Shown here: positions 11,665-22,100 of the stretch, one piece after another | Layout of the letters: every line of letters starts with the position of its first letter | How positions within the stretch are numbered: the stretch's first letter is position 1 | DNA from: Undaria pinnatifida | Taxonomy: Eukaryota; Sar; Phaeophyceae; Laminariales; Alariaceae | Assembly: GCA_012845835.1 (NCBI GenBank) | Contig: JABAKD010000024.1 | Coordinates: forward strand, 8,087,103 to 8,151,102 | Reading direction: 5' to 3' | DNA length: 64,000 bases | Position numbers and translations under genes: made by a program | Notes under the pieces: generated by a model | The model's input: only the letters and a program-made list of their open reading frames with translations | Databases searched by the model: none | Told to the model about the DNA's origin: nothing

Positions 11665-12285
11665 CTGGTGATCATAGGCGTAGACAGCATCTTCGCTTGC
11701 GATGGGGGCAGCTTGTCATAGTGATCCTGAACTCTCTGGACCTCTTGTTGCATGTACGCCGAGTACTCGACGAAGGCGTACCGGACCTCCATGTAGTGCT
11801 CTCTTTCCAAGTCACTGCTTTTGTCTTCGTTGCGCGACTCCATATTGTACTCGTACTGCACTTAGATAGTACGTACTGGGTACGAAAAATCCCTAGATAC
11901 TTACAGTCTCGACTACGTCCGCAAGTAGCAATGTAGCCTTGCAAATCAAAAAGGGCCCAACAGCCTGATTCCGCCGGCAACTATCCGCCACTACTTCCTG
12001 GCTGGGACCCACCTGCCCTGCACTCGTACTGCTGGAAACACCAGCTTAACACTGGAACAAGATCCGCCGCACCGTATTCCCTAGTCCCTCTCCATAAACG
12101 CTTCGAATTGACGTACAAATCCTCCGCTCAAACGCAGTGAAGGCAGAAGAATCAAGTTGGTGTACCTACGGCCTACGGCACAAGTTTGACGAGAAACCTC
12201 GAGCTCCGTGATGCGTGATGAGAGCGTACGAATCATCTCAGTTCTTCTCCTCTCTCGTTGCATTACTATCCCCTCTAGCTGCTGG
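11665..12285 (-). CDS. Probable coiled-coil protein (partial model)
   Basis: Minus-strand exons: 12285 to about 12196 (helical, reading LEGIVMQRERRRTEMIRTLS then SRITELEV), a 33-nt exon 11937-11905, and 11855-11665 (ending QRVQDHYDKLPPSQAKMLST). The last has a clean CAG acceptor, a CAG|GTAC donor and long uninterrupted helix-forming sequence rich in E, R, Q and Y. The phase fits between the two downstream exons. The donor of the first is weak. Start, stop and other exons are not identified, and I recognise no family. Its first exon overlaps the 5' end of the plus-strand DysF gene at 12215-12285, so either the DysF start lies elsewhere or the two genes overlap head to head. Confidence 0.45.
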
Positions 12286-15200
12286 CGTCGAGTACAGTAC
12301 AGCGCCCAACACAGAGGGTTTTGCTGCCGAACCAGCGACTGGTGTTTTCTTTGCCGATGACATCACACAGCAGCCTCGGTCGCGAGCTCTCGAGGAGGTC
12401 CACGCAGGACCCGATCCTTTCTTCGCTGACCTGGTTGATCGAACACCGCATGCTGACACAGATGTGGACGACGATGGCAAATCCGTGTCGGATAAAGAAC
12501 CCCCGCCAACGTATTACGTGGAGGTGTACGAGAATGACTATAGAGGTTTGGGCAGGAGATGGCGAGAGGTCAGGCAAGGACGCTCTCTCGCCAACGTGCG
12601 CTGGAGTTACAAGGTGTGTGTTGCAGCAGGAGCGGTGCTACTCGTACCGTCGTTCTGTGGTGTTGTATTACCCAGTACAGCATGCGTAGCTGTACTCTAG
12701 CTCCCTAGGTTTAGCTACCTAGGGTACTGCATATTATTCTACGTTTGATGTCTGCCCACATCCACCTTCCACGTGGAAAGATAAACAACCCATACATGCT
12801 CGCACGTAGAATCTGGTAATCGTAACCGTTTTTTTTGCCCGAAGGATCGAGCGATGGATGAAACCAAACGGTCCGTCGCGCGCCAATGCGGCTGTGCTGC
12901 TTGCTGCACTTGTGACCTATCTGCTGTCTGCGTGTGGAGGTGTTCTACGGTACAGGACACGCAATAAGAAGTAGACATACTGACCAAGGCTGGGTTGCTC
13001 ATTTCGGACGGGGTGCGTTCTGCACTAAAAGACTACAAGGTACTGTTTGTAAAACCCCGATGTAGGCCATAGATCTTGATCAACACAAGATTCGCCTGCA
13101 AGTAAGATATGCGTACACTGCATATGGAGACGAATGTTGGTTCTGACAATTTCCAAGATCGGAAAATCCACCGAAAAGGGGTATTTCTTCCCGATCTCAG
13201 GCCATTGTTTATGGCACCCCGATCCAGGTCACAGATGTTCCTGACATTCGCTTCGCCGCCTAAAGATCAGGATACCGACGTAAGATTTCCAAACCGTGTG
13301 TATGGTAATAACGAGTCCAGAGATGCAGAAGATAATAGCAATATTCAATATATTCGTTGGCATTTTTCAGAGGGGTGGTTGTACGATTTCGAAAAGCCGA
13401 AACACACACGCGCCGCAGCGCCACAACACGCTACAGACCATGGCGATCGAGGTGCGCGAGGGTCAAGCGGCAGCTACTCGGCAAATGTCCCAGGGGGTTG
13501 CCGCATCTTCGCGAATTGCTGCTATTCTGTGCGTGGGTGCGCGCGGGGGGCAAATTTGCGGCCTAACCTCGAGACAACATCTGGAGAAGAAATACCTTGT
13601 CCCGATCTCAGCCTGAGATCGGGACGAAACACCCCTTTTCGTGGATTTTCCGAACTTGGAAGTTGTCAGAACCAACATTCGTCTCCACACGCAGTGTACA
13701 CAGATTTTACTGTAAGCGAATCTTGTATAGATCAAGATCTATGGCCTACATCGGGGTACCATAAACAGTGGCCTCAGGCTGAGATCGGGACCTCAGGCTG
13801 AGATCGGGACAAGGTATTTCTTCTCCAGATGTTGTCTCGAGGTTAGGCCACAAATTTGCCCCCGCGCGCACACACGCGCAGAACAGCAGTAATTCGCGAA
13901 GATGCGGCAACCCCCTGGGCCATTTGCCGAGCAGCTGCCGCTTGACCCTCGCGCACCTCGATCGCCATGGTCTGTGGCGTGTTGTGGCGCTGCGGCGCGT
14001 TTGTGTGTGTTTCGGCTTTTCGAAATCGTACGGCCACACCTCTGAAAAAATTCAACGAATATATTGAACTGTGCTGTTAGCTTCTGCATCTAGACTCGTT
14101 ATTACCATACAGTGTTTGGAAATCTTACGTCGATATCCTGTTCTTTAGGCGGCGAAACGAATGTCAGGAACATCTGTGACCTGGATCGGGGTACCATAAA
14201 CAATGGCCTAACTCAGCATAACAACCCCGAGATTCTTGTATCCTTGTCAGTGACAACCTGCGGTTCTTATTACACCGTTTCTTATTACAAAAACCTGGTC
14301 TCCTGCGTTTTGAAAAAATGAAAAATACACTTCAGTTGTGAGATCGACCAAAAAGGATTATTTTATCAATACTCAGCGTTGCCAATCGTGTGTTACGGGG
14401 TGTGTATACCCTCTGGTCTCCTGTATTAAAAAAATGAATACAGTTCAGCTGTGAGATCGACCAAAAAGTTTTTTTGATCAAAACTCAGCTTTGCAAGCTG
14501 CGTGTGCGTGTGATACTTCGATCGCGTGTGTTGCGGGATGTGTATACCCTCGTGAAGGGTACAGGTCGATGACTCCCCTGCTAATGCCAGGGTCAACAGG
14601 ACTAAGACGTTCAACCTTGTTCTGCGCACGGAAACTGTATAACCCGCATTGAGGGGGACAAAACTAGACATCTGTGGAATTCAGTATGCATGAAAAAGTA
14701 AGTGTTATAGTGTGAGTTAACTTTTGGAGTGCACGCAAGCTCCTGCGTACTCCCTGTATATGTGGCAGGCCAGCGGAGGTCCAGTCCAGGCCTGATGCTC
14801 GGGTTGTTAGTGCTGTCGAGTCATGATGGAACATGCGGTGGACGTCAATCGCTTCTGTTCCGAAGTGATTTCTCTTCCGCTCTTGATGTAATGCAAAGGC
14901 ACACTCGCACAGCTGAATTGGTCGAATGAAGGCCGACGAGTGAGATCTGGCGTTCTGCATCAGGCGTCGGGCGGTGCACACTTGATCCTAAAGCTCTTCG
15001 AACGCCCATCTCACACACTACCAAGGAATACAGACTCTATTGTATCACATGCACACGGTTAGACGACCCTCGCTAAAGACCGAACGCGTTGTGAATGGTG
15101 TGACAGGATGGTTCTGCTGCGCTCCCGCCGGTGGAAGTTCTTCCCCCGGATGACTGGGAGTGGGTGTCTGAATGGAAAATTGATGGATCAGGAGGGAGAG

Positions 15201-16318
15201 ATACAGGGGGCTGGGAGTACACTAAAGAGATTGGGAAGTTCGACGCATCTCGTGGTGAGTATTCTGACCGCTCGTCCGGTTCTGACCGTTGCCTTGACCC
15301 CTTTTGGGGTTTACTGCTGCTGTACGCTCTCCCTAGACGCTTGACAAGATCGCAAGTATCGTTTCTTTGAACGCTGTACATGGGCCCCAACAAGGTCAAG
15401 GCGTGCTCCTTCGATGAGCACAAAACAATGTTTACACCCGTAGAGCTACGCATCGCTACAGTGCTATGCCGCACATCTATGTATAGGCTCTATGCTGCAC
15501 GTATGGTCGCGTTCAACGGTGCTATGTTTTTGTGTTTTTTGTTCCCGCCATGCCCACGCCAGTGCCCAGGGGGAAGAAGCGATCAGACCGATTCCGCCGT
15601 CGGCGGTGGGTTCGGTCGATGCGGCCCCAGTTGGAAAAGCAACGGCAGGTAAGGAGGCTTGCTCAAGAGCAGGGCGGATCGTATGATACAATGAAGGTTG
15701 ATTGTAGCATGTTACGCCCATATACATGTTGCTTGTGAGCACTCAAGAGTCGTCGCGGAACTGCGCTGTAGCTATGCAGGGTGAATGCATACGAGTTATT
15801 AAGCGTCCTGGAACTGTCTCTCGTCCGACAATGTGAGACATTTTTGCTAGACAGATCGAGAGCCTGAAGCCAAGTCTAGAGTCTGACACCCAATGCAGCC
15901 GCAACGTAACGTGTCCTTTTATAGCAACGTCGCCCATGAACTCCTCACTCGATTCCAGGACTTAAATGAGGCTGGCCTTCAACTTGAAAGCCTCTCAGAG
16001 GCCATGGGGATGGGGGCGCCGGCTCTGCACGTGCACGCCTACGAGTACGAACCTGAAGATTTTCGATTGGACCTAGGAAGAGACCTCGACGTTGACCTAT
16101 TTCCTGCACCCGATCTGCATGAGCTTCAGCACGGAACTGGCCGAATATCACCCAACTTGCCTACGTTCGGGCCTGCTGTGAAAGCGTTCAAGGGTTGGTG
16201 GACCGAAGAGTTCACTTTTAGGGGGTTCGGCATCGGGTTCGTCAAGCCGTTATTTCGCGGAATGCTGCTGCGACCAGACATAGGAGTCGGCATAAGGTAC
16301 ACACTGGAGCGAGCATAA
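12215..16318 (+). CDS. Dysferlin/peroxin-domain (DysF) protein
   Basis: Four exons with matching phases: 12215-12613, 15107-15254, 15563-15648 and 15899-16318, giving about 350 residues. The end of exon 1 reads VEVYENDYRGLGRRWREV, the DysFN start motif ('V-x-E-N-x-R'). Exon 2 has LPPDDWEWVSEWKID and GGWEYTKEIGKFDASR, the 'W-E-W-V-x-x-W' and 'G-W-x-Y-x-x-x-F' signature. Exon 3 supplies SDRFRRRRWVRS, the basic DysFC motif. Exon 4 holds a C-terminal part with NLPTFGPAVKAFKGWW and EEFTFRGFGIGFVKPL. DysF domains occur in dysferlins, TECPR1 and yeast peroxisomal membrane peroxins (Pex30 group); a membrane-associated role is inferred only. The first Met is MMRAYESS at 12215. No other Met lies in exon 1, and a strong pyrimidine-rich acceptor sits at 12277-12278, so an upstream exon remains possible. 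Intron 1 (about 2.5 kb) contains the foldback element. Confidence 0.8.
13053..14207. mobile_element. Nested foldback element A-B-A'-B' in the DysF intron
   Basis: Segment A (about 13053-13196) is the inverted complement of A' (13605-13763). Segment B (about 13187-13605) is the inverted complement of B' (13789-14207) with few mismatches. Arms meet at GATCTCAG/CTGAGATC words, which occur four times. A' carries about 15% differences from A, while B and B' are more alike. The open frames in B and B' are the same sequence read twice and have no recognised protein. No transposase is visible, so this would be a non-autonomous foldback or MITE-like element. It lies wholly within intron 1 of the DysF gene. 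Confidence 0.85.
14329..14605. repeat. Dispersed repeat 'GTGAGATCGA...TTTGCAAGCTG', two tandem copies
   Basis: Copies at about 14329-14415 and 14446-14605 share 'AGCTGTGAGATCGACC', 'ACTCAGC(G/T)TTGC(A/C)A' and 'GGTGTGTATACCCTC'. More copies lie at 23658-23800 and, shorter, at 26505-26560, both in DIS3 introns. Confidence 0.7.
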
Positions 16319-16654
16319 GGTACACGCAGTAGTAGGCATAAGGTACATCGAACTTCCCGAGAGCGGACTGTTGCCTCCATCCGACTCACCCCCCACGACC
16401 TAACCAACCCATATCTATATCCGACACCAGTGCCCGTAGCAACTGATACGCCATGTCTCCACTATCTCGCCAAACAAACGCTCGACAGCGTGTGCAATCT
16501 TCGTTCGAGTTTTCGAACATAAAGTTACAAGCGACAGTCGAGTTATGACACTCTGTAAATAGCAGTGTCCCGAGGATGAACCTGTCGCCTATGCTGCTCT
16601 CGAGCGAAAATTGTTACATTTGAATTTTTTTCTCCGCTCATGATTTTGCCGCAG

Positions 16655-18860
16655 GCTCCCTCTTACTCTGCATTTCCGTTCTTGGGAGAGGCAAGAGGCT
16701 CTTCCGTCCGTATCAGCTTCATTCTTCGTGCTGTGGCCACCAGCCGTGCAAGTATCGCAGGCAGTGTCTTATCCGGCAGAGCTGCTGCAAGAATGGGCGG
16801 CCACCGCCGCGCGGAAAATTGCGGTGCCTTCCAAGGAAGCTCTGCAGGTATTGTTACTGCGGTAACAAGAATTTGCGTCTTACAACGTTTGTACTGTCTG
16901 ACCCCCCCACATGTACTCGCGTTGTGTCTTGGGGCTTATGGTCTGGAGGCGACCCGTCGCAAGATCCGTATCCATCAACCCGGGGATGTAATCAGGATGT
17001 CCCCTTATGATCACAGGCTCTAGAGTAAACCATCGAACAACAGGCTGAATACGAAAGCATGCTTTCCCAACTCTAGACTCTAAGCAGATTTCTAATTGGT
17101 TGTTCCGATGGGTTGAGCCAATTCTGCATGTGTAAAACTGGCAAACCAAATAATGCCATATTTCTGCCCTGCAATCCAATTTCTTATACACAGAGTATGA
17201 TATGAACCAACACGCTTCATTCTCTCTAACGAACAAACTACGGACTATTCTTGGTTCGGTTCCCGATACTCAATGGTCGTCTCCTTTCTAACTCTGACTG
17301 AACCTCGTATCACATTATCGCGAACGATTGATCTTATGAGAGACCAGCAACCCAGTCGAGTTGCATCACCAAGAACAATGATGCCCCGTATCACAACACA
17401 AAAAACAGTTTTCAGCACATCTGTATCAAGCAGCCGAATACCACGAACATGATTTAGTATGACGTTCTTGCTCGGGTAACAGGCTAGAGAGCGCAAAGAA
17501 TCCGTTCAACGACTTGGGGTCAGCGCTGGAGTCCGGTACAGCGCCACGTATGGATTCCAGTGGTGGTTGGCTCCGTACTTCTTCCTGCTCCCCGGAGTCC
17601 GAGTGATGTGGCACCTCTACCAGTCTATGATGACAATGATTTTGTCGAGCCTGGCTCTCATGCAGAGGTGGGTGACATTTACTTTTTGCTGGTGATTTTC
17701 CCCCTCGGCGAAATGGCATTTGTATCGAAGTTGTTGGTAAAGATGGCAAAATTGTCGCTTGGTACTTTCGCAGCAGGATACTTGATATTTGTAACTGTCG
17801 TAAACTTGTGTGAGTTGGTCGCGGCGGCAGTCGTATAAACCGTCTACAAATCGAGAAAAGGGTCCCTATTTTTTGGTCGAGGCATATCTACGTAGACGCT
17901 CGCGTTCGCTCAGAAATACGTATATAGACGCGACAAAACAAGCTCGTCAACGCCGCCTTTTGGTCGTTGCATGAAATACGAGGATTAAGCCCTTTGGAAG
18001 CGAGATATTGCTAAAAAAAATGCATTGTGTAGTCTTATCAATCTCCCTTTGCGGTGTGGGCGTGCCGTACAAGTAGTGTCATGCAGCGCGTGTCGTGCGA
18101 CTTTGCGTTGACGTTTGGATACCCTATACCCTATACCCAATATGAAAGCCCGGGTTGCTTGGTGTGACCGACGCTGTAAAATTCACACATTTCTTCGACA
18201 ACATACGTATCGCGTAGTCTTACCAACCTCCCTTTGCGGTGTGGGCGTGCCGTACAAGTATTGTCATGCAGCGCGTGCCGTGCGACTCTGCGTTGACGTT
18301 TGGATACCCTATAACCTATACCCTTAATGAATAGCCCGGGTTGCTTCGTATGACCGACGCTATGAAGTTCTCACATTTCTTTGACCCGTTACCCCCTTCA
18401 AGTCCGAAATGGTTAACGCGCGCGGTGTCTGCCCTTACGCGTCGAATGCAGGTCTGACATTCGCGAATCTTGGGAGGGCAAGAACGGGAAGGATGAGACG
18501 CAGCAGGCGTTATGGCTTTTGGCACTGCGGTCTTGGGCAGCTGCCAAAACATCAGGGCTGGGGTATTCTCTCAATTATTCCGGCAGTCGTTTAGGGGGGG
18601 CAGTTATGGTCAACTTCATGCCTTTCTTCCTTCCGGCGTTTTCTATGAAGCAGCTCACGTCTGACGCTGATGAGAGCGCTGCTGTTGAGGAAGGAATTGT
18701 CGAAAACGAAGTGTTAGAGGCTGCCACGGCGAGCGAAGGCGACGATAGATTCCCCATAGAAGATGTAGCAGGCGAAAGTGTGACGGATGTTGTAGCGGAG
18801 CCCGATGCAAAAGGCGCTGGACAGGGCGGCGGTGCCGCAATGCAAGCGTGTGCTGCTTAG
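16655..18860 (+). CDS. Unrecognised membrane protein (5' end not found)
   Basis: Three exons with matching phases: 16655-16847, 17483-17667 and 18452-18860 (stop at 18860), about 262 residues. Exon 1 is a charged helix ending PAELLQEWAATAARKIAVPS. Exon 2 carries a long hydrophobic region, FQWWLAPYFFLLPGVR and MWHLYQSMMTMILSSLALM, probably one or two membrane spans. Exon 3 continues with DIRESWEGKNGKDETQQALW, a second hydrophobic patch AVMVNFMPFFLPAF, and an acidic tail of Glu, Asp and Ala. I do not recognise the family. The first exon begins inside a codon, so a 5' exon is missing; it should lie between 16319 and 16640, where an ATG at 16453 is a candidate but no donor fits. The 3' end of exon 3 is echoed by short tandem copies at 18880-19012. 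Confidence 0.65.
17735..17835 (+). repeat. Dispersed protein-like repeat (LSLGT...VTVVNLC), copy 1
   Basis: Within the second intron of the membrane-protein gene. The plus strand reads LSLGTFAAGYLIFVTVVNLC followed by ELVAAAVV and a stop. Related copies are at 35160-35230 (-), 36150-36215 (-) and, degenerate, 27231-27310 (-). The reading frame of the 35.2-kb copy is conserved (VTVVNLCGLV), which suggests derivation from coding sequence, but no complete gene is seen. Confidence 0.55.
18018..18385. repeat. Tandem duplication of about 185 bp in an intron
   Basis: Two copies (about 18018-18200 and 18205-18385) share 'CTCCCTTTGCGGTGTGGGCG' and 'GACGTTTGGATACCCTATA' with few changes. The array lies between the second and third exons of the membrane-protein gene. 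Confidence 0.8.
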
Positions 18861-18861
18861 T

Positions 18862-19012
18862 CTGCAGTGAGAGCGTGCAACAGACGCTGGGCTTGGCGAC
18901 GGTGCCGTATTATTGCAACCTTGTGCAGCTTAGTTTGCTAACCATGTGTTGCTTAGTCTGCCAACCATGTGCTGCTTAGTCTGCCCCAAACCATCTGCTG
19001 CTTAGTTTGCAG
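18862..19012. repeat. Tandem copies of the gene's terminal exon end
   Basis: The last coding bases and stop, TGTGCTGCTTAGTCTGC, recur four more times downstream with small changes (for example TGTGTTGCTTAGTCTGC near 18947 and TCTGCTGCTTAGTTTGC near 18996). The first copy also repeats the preceding 'GGCG(G/A)CGGTGCCG'. Confidence 0.75.
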
Positions 19013-19139
19013 TGAGATTGGTTTTCCCGACAAAGTAAATGGCGGGGCAGCTGCTGTAAAACTGCCGTGATTTGTGCAAAACAACGCTATATGCGATTTG
19101 CCCTAAAAAATGGGTTTCATCAACGTCCTTGAAAAGGCG

Positions 19140-22100
19140 CTATTTCTTCATTTTCTCCCCAGTTTTTCGTCTGCGCTTCTCTGGAGGGGGGGGGTCGCTC
19201 TGTGCGCCGCGCGGAGCAGCCGCAGCCTGGCCGTCTTCTGGTCCCACGCCCATGATTGGTGATAAGAGAGTCATCCTGGCTCCTTGGCGTGATGCATTGT
19301 TCACCACGTCCACGTAGACACGAACTGCGGAAAAGGCACGTTCGAGTGTGTGGGTGTATGGTTGGTCAGAGGCGATTCGATGCGCAAAATGAGACCGTTC
19401 TTGGGTACTAACCTAGCGGTTCAGAGTGGTTTCGCGAGCATTGTTGCGCTTGTTCCCAGCGCCTACCACAATGCTTTGGCGTCGCCCGATTGTGAAATAC
19501 CAGGTACGGTTTAAATGTGTTATAAGCAAAGAGCATGGCTATCGCCACTAGGGTTGCCGGTGCCAGTCCAAACGCGTTATCTAAAACAAACAATATACCA
19601 TGTATAAAGCATTTGACACTAGCACTATTTTATTGCCGACGAGTCACATTGTCTCCTAAATAAACGGCTTCACTAGAGCAAACATGTATGTATTGTAGTC
19701 ATAATCGATCATGTTTCAAAGGCACATCCTGGGTCTTATCAGGGGTGGTAGTTTGCTCGGGAAAAAATAGAAAACTTCAGATGAAGTGTGCGGTGTACGG
19801 AATAGCCCACATCATTTTTAATGCAGATCTAAAGCAACCCAGGGCCATATCGACGGGTGCAGGAGACTATTCTATCCTCATGGAGTACGAGTAGCACAAA
19901 CAACGATACATTGGTTTCATAAAAAACTGACACTTTTGTAGGTTTGATTTGTTTCTCACCCTTCTCCATGATTTGGATGGTGGCACGCTTAGCCTTTTCA
20001 TCGGAGGCAGGGGGCACGTACTCGATCTTGAGCGCTTGTTGGTCGTAGTTAAACTCGCCACGCCCCGGATCCAAGTCGATCTGAAACAGTTACAGCAGCG
20101 GTGAACAATTCAAGCAATAACATTACCCTTTTTATATAGATATATCGGCGTGGCAACAATACGAGACAGGTCAGGCACAAATCACCATAGCAGTACCTTA
20201 CCACGTACTTGTACTGATAGGTATTTTAACAGACCAAGAAACCGATTTCAACCTTAGAAATAATTTATGGGGAGCAGGACGGAAATGCATACCGTTGGCG
20301 CTAAAATACAGTACATGATGTTTTGGAAGGCGACACATCCCTCAACGAGCCGGAACCCGGGGGAGAAAGAAAGGATGCATGATAAGTAAGGCGCGTTTAA
20401 AGCACTTGCACCACCAAAAACAAAACTCTTGTCACAGCAGATTCAGTGCTTGATCCACATGGAGGGCATCCGACGAGGCTGCCACCTGGTGCGCGATGTC
20501 ATGGTGTTTTTTCAGCTGCGAAACCACCAGCAGTCCATGATTTTGACTTTGTACATGGCGCAACTTTAAAAGCCACAACATCAGAAGATGTCACGCAAGA
20601 TTTTGCGACAGCCGGACTTCGGGAGCATGACGTGAATATTTTGGGACAGCAAGACTTTCAGAGTGCATGTTGTGACAGCAAGAGCTCGAGTGCATTGCCA
20701 ACGAAATTTTGTGGTAGCAAAATTTCGGGTGCAGACCCACAACCGACATATTTGCTCTCTCACCGTTCCTTCGATGCCGAAACGCGGCACGATGACCGAT
20801 AGCTTGGTCTTGGTGACGGAGAGCACGAAGGCGTCTTCCTCCGTCGGGTTATTCGCGAAGTACATCTCCGTGTGAAGACCCACAGACGCCCGCCCTACGC
20901 ATAGGCGGAAGGGCACCAGAAAATTGTCTCAAAACCGCAACCAACATGTGTGGGTTATGATAGCTACTAGGAGTTCCGCTAACACCGTAACATTACGCTA
21001 CGCGCTACTGGCTGCCGACCCTACTGTAGTGTCCCGGCTGAACGTGATGTGTTACAATTAACTTGCCGTATGAGTACAGCCTAGCACAGCAACAGAGTTA
21101 GTAATATACCAGGTATTGGGCATGTACGTTATCTGCCTAACGTTCGTTACCATAGCAACCAGGATTTTTGCTGACACCGTAACAGCATGTTACGCGCTAC
21201 CGGCTGCCGACCCTACTACACGTTAACGTAGTACCTGCATGTTACAACTCAATTGGCGTACAAGCTAACACAGCAACATGATGTTATCGTTATATAGGGC
21301 ATGTACGTTATCCGTGTAACGTGTCTAGATAGACCCTAGGAATTCCGCTAACGCCGATCCTTGCGTTACGCGCTACGGGCTGCCGACCCCATTACACGTT
21401 AACTTAGTATGCCACAACTACAGTACTGTGCATTGGCGTGTGACCTAACACAGTAACGTAATGTTAGCGTTGTATTAGGCATGTACGTTATTTCCGTCGA
21501 ACGTGAGTTTTTTTAAGTCGCCCATTGCACCAAATCGTGAACGTCATCTGCCCTTTGTCTGCCTTACACTTTGCTCTATCTGCTTCCTTGAGCGAGCGCA
21601 GCGGGCGGCGTATAGCCGCCCGCGGAGCGCAGCCTTGTACATACATACCTGCAAGCTGAGCCGAGCGGTGCCGCCGGTTCATGTTCTCCGTCAGGTCGTG
21701 TAGAAGGGCCTGCAACAGGAGAATGGAAGAAGTAATATTATCAGCATAGCTAGATACGAAATATGTAGGGTACCGGTGATATAGTAGGTGTCAGTTGTTG
21801 TTCTCGCCACATCTCTTGGCCAGTATTTAGTTCGTGAATCACCGGACAGGCTCCAATCAATCACTCTGGAGTGGAAGAATACCTCAGGCTAGATAAAACA
21901 AATAAAATACACTGAACCGAGCTCAATCGTACGCTTTAGACAAGAAATAGTCTCATGCTGTTTCGCGCCTCGAGGAGGGGGGATTGCTCTTACCTTGTCC
22001 ATGAGGAAAGTCGGCAACGGTGACACTCCGATCGCGGCGCCCAGTAGTCGGTGTACACAGACGTCAGCATACCGCCGAATCGGACTTGTGAAGTGGGTGT

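Noticed and set aside
13109-14089. ORFs of 90-230 codons in the foldback element
   Set aside because: The same sequence appears on both arms in opposite orientation and has no family motif; they are treated as part of the element.
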